DNA of 64,000 nt from a bacterium (GCA_004563405.1 SFTH01000002.1:85080-149079), one strand, 5' to 3'. Numbered from the stretch's first letter, positions 39,021 to 47,771 are shown. A program made the numbers and translations. The notes: generated by a model not told the origin, from the sequence alone.

Positions 39021-40313
39021 TCAGTATTCGTAATACTCGCCGCCCCTGGGCACGGGCGCGTCGATCACCAGTCGCCGAACCCACCCGGGCACGTCGATGT
39101 CATCGTATCTGTGCTTCAGAAACACAAAGGTCAGCTCATACTCCGGCGGCTGCGCGGGAAAGATGCCCCGGCCGTCGGAGAAGTACAGCGCGCCCTTCAG
39201 CCCGGGCAGCGCGCCCTCCGCCACCAGGCGGTCGATGTGCCGGATGGCCGGGCGGAAGTCCGTCCCGCCGCCCCCGGTCACCACCAGGTTCTCTATGTAG
39301 CGCTCGAACTCCGCAAAGCTCGTGATGCGGTCGTCCCGCTGCACCTTCGCGTCGCATTGAAGGATGTGCAGCTCAAAGCGCCGGAAGAACAGCCCCTTCT
39401 CCAGAAGGATGTCCCGGGTCAGCTCCAGAAAGCGCTGGGTCAGTCCCCGTGCACAGGAGCCGGAGGTGTCGATCACGATTGCCAGCGCGGCGATTCCCCG
39501 CTCCTCCCGGTACTCCAGCGGCTCCAGAATCGGCGCGCCGTCCAGCGCCTCCATGCCGTAGAGATACCAGGCGTACTGAAAGCTGTCCGGATCGTCCCGG
39601 GCGTTCTCCCGCAGCGAGGCGTAGCGGCTCAGCGCGGCGGCAAACGCCTGCCGGGGCCCGGAGCCCAGCCGCATGCGCGCGCTGCGCGCGCCCGCCTCCC
39701 GGCCCACGGCCTGTCCGCCCGCGCCCCGGCGCAGGCAGCGGGCCGAGCGCCTCCACGCCGCCTCCAGACCTTCGCCGCCGCAGGCGCGCCTCTCCCGCTC
39801 CGCGCCGCGCGCCGCTGCCCAAAGGCTGTGATCGTCCAGATGGAGCATCGAGCGCATCCCGTCGCGGTTTTTCAATACATAGTCGTCCCCGGCCATCGAC
39901 TCCGCGAGCGCGCGCACGTCCTGCACGTCGCCAAAGCGCCGGTTCAGCTCCAGAAAGCGCCCGTCCCGGCGCGCCTTGAACAGCTCCGGCGCGCTCTCCG
40001 CCGCCAGCTGCCGCGCCTGAAAATCGCAGGCCAGCTCCAGCGCCCAGTCCAGCTGTGCCTCCGCAAAGATATGTCCCAGCAGGCAATGGGCCAGCGCGTG
40101 AAAGAGCGCCTCCCCCAACCGCCCCTCTTCCTGCAAAAAAGCTTCACGGGCCCATTGGGGATTGCACCGCATCCGCGCGCCGTCCGTAGCGACGGTCACC
40201 ACGCCCGCGTCCTCCACCGGCTCCAGCCGCTCCAGCGCCAGCGCCAGATAGGGATGGTCGCGGCAGATGCGATCCCGCGCGAGCCCCATCAGCTCCCGCA
40301 CCCAGTTTTCCAT
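39021..40313 (-). CDS. VWA-like protein with N-terminal DUF2201 (putative metallopeptidase-like) domain
   Basis: A 430-residue protein. The N-terminal part carries FHALAHCLLGH (about 75-85), an HxxxH pattern where an HExxH zinc peptidase would have Glu. The C-terminal part is a VWA-like domain with DTSGS (MIDAS start), VTGGGGTDF and YFSDG, positions that bind a divalent ion. The loop RSARMRLG and an Arg/Gly-rich linker (about 165-190) separate them. DUF2201-VWA proteins are paired with MoxR ATPases, as here. Start ATG 40313 follows GAGGGGG. The biological role of these pairs in Bacillota is not settled. Confidence 0.82.
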   Translation of the reverse strand: MENWVRELMGLARDRICRDHPYLALALERLEPVEDAGVVTVATDGARMRCNPQWAREAFLQEEGRLGEALFHALAHCLLGHIFAEAQLDWALELACDFQARQLAAESAPELFKARRDGRFLELNRRFGDVQDVRALAESMAGDDYVLKNRDGMRSMLHLDDHSLWAAARGAERERRACGGEGLEAAWRRSARCLRRGAGGQAVGREAGARSARMRLGSGPRQAFAAALSRYASLRENARDDPDSFQYAWYLYGMEALDGAPILEPLEYREERGIAALAIVIDTSGSCARGLTQRFLELTRDILLEKGLFFRRFELHILQCDAKVQRDDRITSFAEFERYIENLVVTGGGGTDFRPAIRHIDRLVAEGALPGLKGALYFSDGRGIFPAQPPEYELTFVFLKHRYDDIDVPGWVRRLVIDAPVPRGGEYYEY

Positions 40314-40413
40314 CGCCGCACCCCCTCTGCGCCGCGGTTCCGGGGGACCGCTTCCCCCGCACCGTTCCCGTTCAGTATACCTCCATCCCTCCACCGCGTC
40401 AATCTCCGAAGCG

Positions 40414-40442
40414 TTGCGCAGCAACAACGTTTGTGCTAAACT
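40414..40442 (+). promoter_or_regulatory. promoter of the DUF5655 gene
   Basis: TTGCGC (40414-40419), 17-base spacer and TAAACT (40437-40442), about 90 bases before the start. Confidence 0.5.
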
Positions 40443-40529
40443 GAATGTAGCACTTTCAATACTAGGCTCCGGTCTGCCGGAGCATGTCCGGCGATTTGTC
40501 TGCAGCGCAATTTGCAAGGAGGTTTTTGC

Positions 40530-40916
40530 ATGCACCCGGAAATTCTGACCCTGTTCGGAAGCACGTCCGGCGGAATGGAGCTCTATACCGCCCTCGAAAC
40601 CACGATCCTCGAGCGCTATCCCGGCACGGAAATCCGGCCCCGGCGCACGCAGGTGGGCTTCTTCGACGGCTGCGGCTTCGCCTGGGCCTGGCCCGCGCGC
40701 AAAAAGCGGGATCGCGACACGGGGCGCATCGGCCTGACCCTCGGTCTGGGCGCACCCGTGACCTCCGCACGCATCGCAGAGGCCGTCGAGCCCTACCCCG
40801 GCCGCTGGACCCACCACCTCCTCCTGTCCTCTCCCGCCGAGATCGACGCAGAGCTCCTCGGCTGGCTCGACGAGGCCCACAGCTTCGCCGCCTCCCGGAG
40901 TCAGGCCCGATCCTGA
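40530..40916 (+). CDS. DUF5655-like small protein
   Basis: A 128-residue soluble protein. The pattern ELYTALETTILERYPGTEIRPRRTQVGFFDGCGFAWAWPARK, followed by GLGAPV and GRWTHHLLLSSPAEIDAELLGWLDEAHSFA, matches the DUF5655 domain outline (substrate unknown; sometimes fused to DUF4287 or nucleases). ATG at 40530 follows AAGGAGG by seven bases. It stands alone, divergent from the MoxR-VWA pair and convergent with the kinase gene. Function unknown. Confidence 0.7.
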   Translation: MHPEILTLFGSTSGGMELYTALETTILERYPGTEIRPRRTQVGFFDGCGFAWAWPARKKRDRDTGRIGLTLGLGAPVTSARIAEAVEPYPGRWTHHLLLSSPAEIDAELLGWLDEAHSFAASRSQARS

Positions 40917-41010
40917 GCGGCGCGCGGCCTCAGTCCCCGGAATTGAGATCATTTGCGTGGACAACCCGAAGCAGCGCCGACTCCGCCATGCGTTCGCAGC
41001 CATCCGCTCC

Positions 41011-41063
41011 ATAAAAATAACGCCCGGATGCAGCCCTAATACTTGGGGCCGCATCCGGGCGTT
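41011..41063 (-). terminator. intrinsic terminator of the NahK-like kinase gene
   Basis: AACGCCCGGATGC (41019-41031) and GCATCCGGGCGTT (41051-41063) form a 13-pair stem; on the minus strand it is followed by ATTTTTAT (41011-41018). Confidence 0.8.
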
Positions 41064-41080
41064 GCGTTCCTGCGCGCCGC

Positions 41081-42223
41081 TCATTCCTGTTCCTTGTAGC
41101 GCCGCGCGCAATCCCGGACGATTGCGTTCATTGCGTCCATCTTCTTCAGCATATCCTTCGCCAGCGCAATCTGGCAGCGCGTCCGCACCAGATTGTGCCC
41201 CGGATAGTCCGTCTTGAAGTACTTGTCGCCCACGAGGTAGTCGTCCAGGAAGCGCGTCGCCAGCTCGCACGCCAGCACGAAGCAGCTCAGGCCCAGCGTC
41301 TCCACCTCGCTCTCGCAGAGCTCCCGTGCCGTCTGCTCCAGGAAGCCCTCCGCAAACGCCCAGAAGATGTTCAGATTCAGCCCGGCCTTCTCCGCCTCCG
41401 GGCAATCCTCCTCGACGAAGTTCGCTGCGAAGCGAATCGCGTCGCCGAAGTCGTGGCCCACCAGACCCGGCATCACCGTGTCCAGATCAATCACCACCAG
41501 CGCCCGGCTCGTTTTCTCGTCAAAGAGTACGTTGTTGATCTTCGTATCGTTGTGCGTCACCCGCAGCGGAAGCTCACCCCGCCGGTACATGTCCGTCATC
41601 CGGCAGGCCTCCTCCTCCACCGAGAGCAGCCAATCCAGCTCCGGGCGCACCTCCGCGACTCTTCCGCAGGGATCCGCCGCCATGTCCGCCTTGAGCTTCT
41701 CATAGCGCTTGCGCGTATCGTGAAAGTCCGGAATCGTATAGAACAGCTTGCTCGCGTCAAAGTCCGACAGCATCACCTGGAAATCGCCGAACGCCTGTCC
41801 GGCGTTGCGCACCACATCCAGATCGTCGCAGGTGCTGTAGGTCACCGACGGCACATAGTTGCTCAGCCGCCAGAAGCCGTCCGTATCCATCAGATAGTTC
41901 TTCCGCTCCGCCGTGTGGTGGAAGTGCAGGCTCACGGCCTCCGGCCGCTTCTGACGGATGTGCTCCGTCACCTTGTCGATGTTCTGCATCAGTTCCACCG
42001 GATGCTGGAACGCATAGGTGTTCACCCGCTGCACCAGGTACGACTTGATCTTCGCCATGCCCGATCCATCGTCACGAATGTAGTTCACCTTGTAGCTGTG
42101 GTTCACGTTGCCCACCTTGATCTCCTCGTAGGAAAAAAACGGGCCCGGAATCCGGAACGCTTCGCCCACAGCCAGCAACTTCCGCATCGTCTCTGGATTC
42201 ATTTCCGGAATGTTGATTCTCAT
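41081..42223 (-). CDS. Phosphotransferase family kinase, N-acetylhexosamine 1-kinase (NahK)-like
   Basis: A 380-residue aminoglycoside-phosphotransferase-fold kinase. The catalytic loop HNDTKINNVLFD and the metal-binding VVIDLDTVMPGLVGHDFGD are close to NahK, which phosphorylates N-acetylglucosamine/galactosamine or lacto-N-biose products at C1 in bifidobacteria and gut bacteria. The N-terminal GNVNHSYKV strand and VQRVNTYAF motif fit the family. ATG at 42223 is chosen after a GAAAGGAT site. No companion sugar enzymes are nearby, so the exact acceptor is uncertain. Confidence 0.78.
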   Translation of the reverse strand: MRINIPEMNPETMRKLLAVGEAFRIPGPFFSYEEIKVGNVNHSYKVNYIRDDGSGMAKIKSYLVQRVNTYAFQHPVELMQNIDKVTEHIRQKRPEAVSLHFHHTAERKNYLMDTDGFWRLSNYVPSVTYSTCDDLDVVRNAGQAFGDFQVMLSDFDASKLFYTIPDFHDTRKRYEKLKADMAADPCGRVAEVRPELDWLLSVEEEACRMTDMYRRGELPLRVTHNDTKINNVLFDEKTSRALVVIDLDTVMPGLVGHDFGDAIRFAANFVEEDCPEAEKAGLNLNIFWAFAEGFLEQTARELCESEVETLGLSCFVLACELATRFLDDYLVGDKYFKTDYPGHNLVRTRCQIALAKDMLKKMDAMNAIVRDCARRYKEQE

Positions 42224-42680
42224 TGCGAACAATCCTTTCATTACAATCGTTATCTATCCCCGTTGAATGGTCTCTCCTCCGCCACGCGGCCCGAAGATTC
42301 CATGATCATTCAATATTCAATCGCATCGCCGCTCCAGGGAGCGGCAGGGCGCGCCCCAACGGCGTCTCCGTCCGCATTGCCCGGCCGGTGCCGCTGCTTC
42401 CCCGCGCGCAAACCGCGACAGCTCATCCTATACGCGGATGAACAGATTTAGAATCGCTGCGGGCGCGCACGCCGGATTCAGTCAAGCTGCGGACAGCGCG
42501 CGCAGCCTTCGCGTGTCTTATGTTGAATCTGTACTTACAGATTTGATTTCTCCGTCAACGATCTATGAAAAAAGGGTGCTGGAATACTTTCCTCCCGAAA
42601 TGGTTTTTGCCACATTTTTCCCCTGCCGCATGTCGGAACGGGACGCACGGCAGGGGAACTGATCGCTTGCTTATCCGCTT
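42224..42680. other. 457-base intergenic region
   Basis: No supported gene. It holds an AT-richer middle (42520-42580) and, close to the lcp stop, an 11-pair hairpin TTCCCCTGCCG (42618-42628) / CGGCAGGGGAA (42648-42658) without a proper T tract on either strand. I see no recognisable riboswitch. Promoters for the kinase are not clear. Confidence 0.4.
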
Positions 42681-43556
42681 TTATTCGCCGTAGATATATT
42701 CGTGCAGGAGCGCCTTGTTCTTTTCGAGGTCAGGCTTGATCATCCAGGTGCCGCTGAAAGTACCGGACTGGAAGGTGCCGTCCACGGGGACGCGGTTCTG
42801 ACCGACCTCGGAAACCTCCATGACCATGAAGGCCGTCGCCAGGGACTTGATTTCATCCTCGGACAGGGTCGTTTTGACGATGTCATAGATTTCGCCGGCG
42901 ACCTGCGTCAGCTCGTCAATTTCCATGTTCTGCGCCTTCTCCGCCAGCGCGAGCATCACCTTCTGCTGGCGCATGACGCGAACATAGTCGCTGTCGATCA
43001 GGCGAATGCGGCAATAGCTCATCGCCATGAGGCCGTTGAGGTGCACCAGACCGGTCTCGCCCAGCCATTTTTCGCCCTCGTAGGAAGACGCGCCGGCGAC
43101 CTCAGACATATAGCTGCTGATATAGTCGTTGATCTGGTTGCGCTCCTTCTCGGTGATTTCAATGTCCACGCCGCCCAGAAGGTCCACGATCTGGAGCCAG
43201 TCCTCCATATTGATGATCACATAGTCTTCAATGTCGGTGCCGAAGCTCTGATTGACCGTCTCGACCGCCAGTTCCGGACCGCCGTAGACGTTCGCGGCGT
43301 TGATCTTGTCGCTCCTGCCCATGCCCGGAATCGGAACCCAGGTGTCGCGCATGACGCTGGTCATCTTCACCTGTGCCTCGTCGCGGTTGATGGAGAGAAT
43401 CATCATCATGTCCGTGCGGTCATACTTCTCCATGTTGCGCGCGTCGCCGCCCAGCAGCAGGATGTTCTTCCAGCCGCTCTCCTGTTCCTCGGCAAAGGCC
43501 GCACCCATCGAAAGCGCCAGAATCAGCGCAAGCACCAAAACCAGAATTTTACGCAT
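42681..43556 (-). CDS. LytR-CpsA-Psr (LCP) family protein
   Basis: A 291-residue LCP protein, the enzyme type that attaches teichoic acid, capsule or other glycopolymers to peptidoglycan from lipid-linked precursors outside the membrane. Signal sequence/anchor at 1-22; LCP domain with ILLLGGDAR, RTDMMMILSIN, KMTSVMRDTWVPI, DKINAANVYGG and YCRIRLIDSDYVRVMRQQKV. It is the last gene of the capsule-control operon, 94 bases after the phosphatase gene. Confidence 0.9.
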   Translation of the reverse strand: MRKILVLVLALILALSMGAAFAEEQESGWKNILLLGGDARNMEKYDRTDMMMILSINRDEAQVKMTSVMRDTWVPIPGMGRSDKINAANVYGGPELAVETVNQSFGTDIEDYVIINMEDWLQIVDLLGGVDIEITEKERNQINDYISSYMSEVAGASSYEGEKWLGETGLVHLNGLMAMSYCRIRLIDSDYVRVMRQQKVMLALAEKAQNMEIDELTQVAGEIYDIVKTTLSEDEIKSLATAFMVMEVSEVGQNRVPVDGTFQSGTFSGTWMIKPDLEKNKALLHEYIYGE

Positions 43557-43650
43557 CTCGAATTACCTCTCTTCCCGATCCTCAATTTATCTGACCTCTC
43601 CGCGCCACGTTTCTTCACGGCTGCGGACAGGGGCCTTTCACACCAAGCGC

Positions 43651-44373
43651 TCATTTTGCAGGAATATCAAACAGAAGATGTCCGTCGGTCAGCTCATTTG
43701 CATATGAAGCTCCGAATTCCTTCTTCAACAGCTTCCATGCCTCCTGCATGTGCACACACCGAACCGTTGAGCTGTGCGCGTCCGTCGCAATCGCGTCAAT
43801 CATATCCCAGTCCAGCAGCTTTTCAACGAAGCGGCGCGTCGTGGCGTCCTTCTTCGTAATCAGGCTGGAGCAGTTCACCTGAAAGTACACGTCCATCTCC
43901 TGCTTGACCTTTTCGGCCCTAGAGGGATGGGTGGACAGGCACTGATAGCGCTCCACATGGGCGATGATGGGCAGGTAGCCGTGGCACTGCAGTGCATCCA
44001 GCGCGTCGCAGAAGCGGTCAAAGCGCACGTCCGGTGAAAACTCCACCAGCACATGATCCGTGCCCGCCATCGTCGGAACGCGGCCCTCCATCAGAAAGTC
44101 ACAGGTCTGTCCGGTGTAGAGGATTTCCGCGCCCTCATAGAGCTCAATGTCAAGTCCGTGACCCCGGCAATAGTCGCGCGCCTCCTCCAGGGAGCGCTGG
44201 TACTGTTCCCGGTTGAACCGTCTCACGCCGGGGGTCACATGCGGCGTTGCCACAATTCTTCCGATTCCATCCTCGGCGGCCTTTTTGAGCATCGCATGCA
44301 TCTCTTTCGGGTTCTGCGCGCCATCGTCCATGCCGTAGAGAATGTGGTGGTGTATATCCGTATATCGTCTCAT
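43651..44373 (-). CDS. PHP-type tyrosine-protein phosphatase (CpsB/YwqE family)
   Basis: A 240-residue manganese-dependent phosphatase that dephosphorylates the tyrosine kinase of capsule synthesis. Metal-binding motifs of the PHP fold: DIHHHILYGMDDGA (6-19), ATPHVTPG (42-49), AHVERY, and DAHSS near 198. Start ATG 44373. It lies nine bases after the kinase gene and shares its operon, the usual cpsB-cpsD pairing. Confidence 0.92.
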   Translation of the reverse strand: MRRYTDIHHHILYGMDDGAQNPKEMHAMLKKAAEDGIGRIVATPHVTPGVRRFNREQYQRSLEEARDYCRGHGLDIELYEGAEILYTGQTCDFLMEGRVPTMAGTDHVLVEFSPDVRFDRFCDALDALQCHGYLPIIAHVERYQCLSTHPSRAEKVKQEMDVYFQVNCSSLITKKDATTRRFVEKLLDWDMIDAIATDAHSSTVRCVHMQEAWKLLKKEFGASYANELTDGHLLFDIPAK

Positions 44374-44382
44374 CCGTCTCCC

Positions 44383-45138
44383 TTATTTTCGGGCGTCCTG
44401 TCTCCCGCCTCGCGGCTTTTTGCCGTCGGAGGGCTTGTAGTAATCGGAATTGTAGTGGGTGTAGTAGGACTTGTTGTAGTACTTCTTGCTGCTCAACGCT
44501 TCCAGATCCACGTCGTTGAGCACCGCGCCGAGCACCTCGCAGCCGGTGCGGGCAATCTGGTTCTTCGCCTCGAGAAGCTCCCTGCGGCTGATCATGTTGT
44601 AGCGCACGGCAAAGATGACGCCGTCGCAGGACTTGGCGATTTCCGCAGCGTCGATGATGACGCCCACAGGCGGCGCGTCCACGATGACGAAATCGAATCT
44701 CTCCTCCAGCGCGTGCAGCATCTGCTTCAGGCGCGGCGTGCTCAGCAATGCCAGGGAGTTGGAAACCTCGCGGCCCACGGGAATCATGTAAGCGCCGGGG
44801 ATGCTGGTCTCATAGATCACATCGTTCAGGCTGCACATGCCCGCAAGATAGTGCACCGTGCCGTAGCCCGTGCCCTCCTGAATACGCACGCCATACTTGG
44901 CGGCAATCTGGGATTTGCGCAGATCGCAGTCCGCCAGGACGACCTTCTTGCCCAGCTGGGCGAGGGTGCGCATGATGTTCATGGAGAGGAAGGACTTGCC
45001 TTCATGGGCCTGGGTGCTGGTGACCATGATGATGCGCTTGTCGTTGCCGACGAAGGTCAGGTTGGTGCACAGGGTATTGATGGCTTCCTTGCAGGCATAG
45101 TCCAACGTGCGGAAGCGCACGAGTTCAAGCTTATTCAT
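44383..45138 (-). CDS. Capsular polysaccharide tyrosine kinase (CpsD/CapB, BY-kinase)
   Basis: A 251-residue bacterial tyrosine kinase. Walker A-type motif AHEGKSFLSMN (near 40), Walker A' VVLADCDLRKS, Walker B FVIVDAPPVG. A C-terminal tyrosine cluster (YY..YY..Y..YY, seven tyrosines within about 16 residues, 218-234) is the autophosphorylation site that the CpsB phosphatase resets. It works with the Wzz-like membrane protein encoded just upstream, its activating partner. Confidence 0.93.
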   Translation of the reverse strand: MNKLELVRFRTLDYACKEAINTLCTNLTFVGNDKRIIMVTSTQAHEGKSFLSMNIMRTLAQLGKKVVLADCDLRKSQIAAKYGVRIQEGTGYGTVHYLAGMCSLNDVIYETSIPGAYMIPVGREVSNSLALLSTPRLKQMLHALEERFDFVIVDAPPVGVIIDAAEIAKSCDGVIFAVRYNMISRRELLEAKNQIARTGCEVLGAVLNDVDLEALSSKKYYNKSYYTHYNSDYYKPSDGKKPRGGRQDARK

Positions 45139-45145
45139 AATTCAG

Positions 45146-45922
45146 TCAACGCCTCTGCTTTCTTTCGCTCTTGCCATTCTTTTCCCGACCGCTGCGCTCG
45201 GATTCCCCGTTCGTGGGCACCACTGCCAGCGTGGGCATGTCCGCATACTTGCGGATGTCCTCGGCGGTCTTGATCTTGTCGTCCGTCAGGAACTGCACCG
45301 TGACGATCGCAATCATCACCAGCGCGCCCAGCACAAAGCCCAACGCGCAATTGAACAGCTTCCTCGGGCTCACGGGATCCTTGGCGGGGAGCGCCTTGGA
45401 CAGAATGCTCGGCTTGTCGGTATCCATGGTGTCGGAAATGTATTCCCGCGCGACTGCGGCAAACTCATTGGCGATCGCCGCAGCCTCCTGCGCGCTCTTG
45501 GAGGTCACCGTGATGTTCAGAATGCGGGTATCGCTGGGGTTCGTGATCTCGAGCATATCCGCAAGCTGTTCATAATCGTAATCCAGATTCAGGTTCTGCA
45601 GCACCTGCTCCTGAACCTCCCAGGTGTCAAAGACCTCCTGATAGTCCGAGGTGAGATAGGAACCAATCTGCAGGTCGGACAGATTGATGGCCGAATCGCT
45701 CGCGCTCATCACATACATCTTGCAGGTCGATTCGTACATGGGCGTCGCAAGGATGAAGCTGTACAGCGCAAAGATCAGCATGCCTGCCAGCGCGGCGGCG
45801 ACGATGCTCTTTGCCTTTTCCACCAGGCGGTAGAAAAGCTCCATGAGGTCAATTTCCATCTCTCCATTGGCCTCCGTGCCGTTGGCCACCATATCAACGC
45901 GCTGCAATTCTTTCTCGTTCAT
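45146..45922 (-). CDS. Wzz/CpsC-like polysaccharide co-polymerase and kinase activator
   Basis: A 258-residue membrane protein. Helix 1 at about 40-60 (SIVAAALAGMLIFALYSFI), an extracytoplasmic domain, a proline-bearing PAKDPVSPRK segment, then helix 2 at about 205-228 and a cytoplasmic tail that activates the BY-kinase. These proteins set polysaccharide chain length. Start ATG at 45922 is used; a GTG at 45937 is possible. It lies seven bases upstream of the kinase gene. Confidence 0.88.
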   Translation of the reverse strand: MNEKELQRVDMVANGTEANGEMEIDLMELFYRLVEKAKSIVAAALAGMLIFALYSFILATPMYESTCKMYVMSASDSAINLSDLQIGSYLTSDYQEVFDTWEVQEQVLQNLNLDYDYEQLADMLEITNPSDTRILNITVTSKSAQEAAAIANEFAAVAREYISDTMDTDKPSILSKALPAKDPVSPRKLFNCALGFVLGALVMIAIVTVQFLTDDKIKTAEDIRKYADMPTLAVVPTNGESERSGREKNGKSERKQRR

Positions 45923-45977
45923 ATCCGTCTCTTCCACCTTGTTTGTATTTTTGACAAAACCGGTTTAACCGTTCTGG

Positions 45978-46763
45978 TTACCACTTGCTCTCCTCGTAGA
46001 AGGCTTCAATGACCAGGGCCAGCGCGGCCTCTTCGTCCACCCGCAGGTATGCGCCCTCCGCGGCCTGCGCCTGTTCATCCTGCCCTTCCTCCGCCAGCGT
46101 GGGCAGCGGAACGGAGTGGAGCATCTCGTAGCGCTCCGCCTTGTCTGCAACCTTCATGGCCGCGCCGCTCTTCATATCCGTAATGATGTAATCGCTCAGC
46201 AGCGCATACTGCTTGTTGAGATCATCCAATGATCTCGTCTCCAGCACCGCCTTGAGCGCGCGCAGCTGGGCTTCGGTGTCGCCCTCCACGGGAACAAAGC
46301 CGTCCACGGCGAGCGCGCCCTCGACCTCAAAGGCGAAATAGTCGTCGATCAGCTCCTCGCCCAGCAGACCGTTCACCGCATCCACCATGCGCAGACAGTT
46401 TTCCTCGCCGTCCTCGCCCAGGGCGTAGACCTCGCGCAGCGGAAGTTCAACGCCATCCGCCTCCGCCAGCAGGTTCCCGGCCAGGCGCACCGGCGTGATC
46501 TTCTTCTCGTTGTCGTCGATTACGATCAGCGCCGTAAAATCGGACACATCCTTGCCCAGCGCCTCGTCTGCGGCGATGCCCATGAGCAGAACCGTGGTCA
46601 GTCTGTTGCGCAGCGCGTAGGTCGTGCCCTCGTATTCCACCTTGGGGATATCGTCAAAGCGCTCAGAAAGATCGCCGCGCACCACCTCTCCAAGGGCCGC
46701 GCTCACCATGAGGCTCGCGCACAGCAAGGCCGCCAGAAGCAGCCTGAACGGACATTTGCGCAT
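45978..46763 (-). CDS. Divergent LCP-like exported protein
   Basis: A 261-residue protein with a signal peptide (RLLLAALLCASLMVSAALG) and an LCP-like core: LTTVLLMGIAADEA, DFTALIVIDDNEKKITPVRL. Motifs for the conserved arginines and aspartates are weaker than in the 42681-43556 LCP protein, so it may be a non-catalytic relative or regulator. ATG at 46763 follows GAGGAG. It is the first gene of the operon (LCP-like, Wzz-like, kinase, phosphatase, LCP), preceded by a leader of about 345 bases from the nearest good promoter. Confidence 0.72.
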   Translation of the reverse strand: MRKCPFRLLLAALLCASLMVSAALGEVVRGDLSERFDDIPKVEYEGTTYALRNRLTTVLLMGIAADEALGKDVSDFTALIVIDDNEKKITPVRLAGNLLAEADGVELPLREVYALGEDGEENCLRMVDAVNGLLGEELIDDYFAFEVEGALAVDGFVPVEGDTEAQLRALKAVLETRSLDDLNKQYALLSDYIITDMKSGAAMKVADKAERYEMLHSVPLPTLAEEGQDEQAQAAEGAYLRVDEEAALALVIEAFYEESKW

Positions 46764-47113
46764 TTGCGTACTCCTCGTCATTCAGCAATTCCTTGAATCC
46801 AGCCGCGTTCGCGCCCGGGCAGCCTCCGGACAGCGGTTTCCTGTCCCGACGCTCAACGGCCGCCGCTTTCCTGCCTGAATGACAGGAGATGCAGCCGTAA
46901 GCCGCATCCCCAGTTCATGGTCGTCAGAGAAATGCGGATTCCCGAAGGCCTGGCACAGCGCTTCGAATCACGATCGCCTCTGGAATTGATGCTTTCTGCT
47001 TTTCTTGAACTCCGGCGCGCCGCCGGCCCCGCGCCTGCGCGCGTACGTCCCGGCTCCGAAGCACGCGTTCCTGTTGCCATAGAAACAGCACGTTCCCACA
47101 GGCACGCATTATT
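46764..47113 (-). other. about 345-base untranslated leader of the capsule-control operon
   Basis: From the promoter at 47114-47142 (minus strand) to the first gene at 46763 no gene is supported on either strand. The leader is GC-rich, contains a GATGC/GCATC hairpin (46889-46909, plus strand coordinates) and other pairing stretches. No known riboswitch or EAR-type antitermination consensus is recognised. Its length suggests RNA-level control or an unseen nearer promoter. Confidence 0.45.
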
Positions 47114-47142
47114 ATTTTACGGCCTTTGTTCACATATGTCAA
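47114..47142 (-). promoter_or_regulatory. candidate promoter of the capsule-control operon
   Basis: Minus-strand perfect TTGACA (47137-47142), 17-base spacer and TAAAAT (47114-47119), within an AT-rich island between the capsule operon and folA. Confidence 0.55.
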
Positions 47143-47197
47143 ATAATATTATTGTTAAGTTAGCTATCTATCCATTTTTCGCCCGTGCGCGGGGGAA

Positions 47198-47226
47198 TTG
47201 CCGCACTTGCGCGCCTGTGGTATACT
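47198..47226 (+). promoter_or_regulatory. promoter of folA
   Basis: TTGCCG (47198-47203), 17-base spacer and TATACT (47221-47226), about 35 bases before folA. Confidence 0.65.
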
Positions 47227-47264
47227 CCTTCTATGAATTCTTCTTCAAAGGAGGGGGACGGATC

Positions 47265-47771
47265 ATGATCGCTCTCATCGCCGCCTGCGCACGCAACCGC
47301 TGCATCGGCAGAAACGGGCGCATCCCCTGGCACATTCCCGGGGAGCAGAGGCGCTTCCGGACGCTGACCATGGGCGCCGCCGTGGTTCTGGGAAGGCGCA
47401 GCTTCGAGGAAATCGGCCGCGCGCTGCCCGGAAGGCGCACCATCGTGCTCTCCTCCTCGGGGGATTTTCGCCCCCTCGGATGCCTGAACGCCCGGTCGCT
47501 GACGGAGGCGATCTCCCTCGCCGGCGAGCTCGACGTGTTCATCTCCGGCGGCGCGGCGGTCTACGCCGAGGCGCTGCCCCTGGCAGAGAAGATCTATCTG
47601 ACCGAAATTGACGCGGACTTCGAGGGCGACGTCTTTTTCCCCGAATTCAACGGCGAAGAATTTATCAGATCATTTGACGAATGGGTTGACGGCCCGGTTC
47701 CCTATTGCTATGTAACTTATACGAGAACCGCGCGGAGCGCCGCGGAACCCGTTCCCGGCCCCCGGCCGTAG
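47265..47771 (+). CDS. folA: Dihydrofolate reductase
   Basis: A 168-residue DHFR, reducing dihydrofolate to tetrahydrofolate with NADPH. Family motifs: MIALIAACARNRCIGRNGRIPWHIP (N-terminus with catalytic-region Trp/Ile-Pro), RRSFEEIGRALPGR, SGGAAVYAEALPLAEKIYLTEID, DVFFPEF. The usual acidic active-site residue (Asp/Glu after LPW) is replaced by I-P-G-E-Q context (HIPGEQRRF), with Glu at 28 a plausible equivalent. ATG at 47265 follows AAAGGAGGG. It is monocistronic; no thyA neighbour is visible. Confidence 0.93.
   Translation: MIALIAACARNRCIGRNGRIPWHIPGEQRRFRTLTMGAAVVLGRRSFEEIGRALPGRRTIVLSSSGDFRPLGCLNARSLTEAISLAGELDVFISGGAAVYAEALPLAEKIYLTEIDADFEGDVFFPEFNGEEFIRSFDEWVDGPVPYCYVTYTRTARSAAEPVPGPRP

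Noticed and set aside
37494..40439. A 981-codon open frame on the plus strand
   Set aside because: It is antisense to the MoxR and VWA genes, which carry intact conserved motifs; long antisense frames are expected in DNA of this GC content. Its translation is low-complexity Arg/His/Gln-rich with no recognisable domain.
42438..42662. A 74-codon frame in the kinase-lcp gap
   Set aside because: No ribosome binding site or family resemblance; codons cross the lcp hairpin.
46853..47142. Short minus-strand frames within the capsule leader
   Set aside because: Weak starts and Arg/Ala-rich translations; the region is better read as an untranslated leader.
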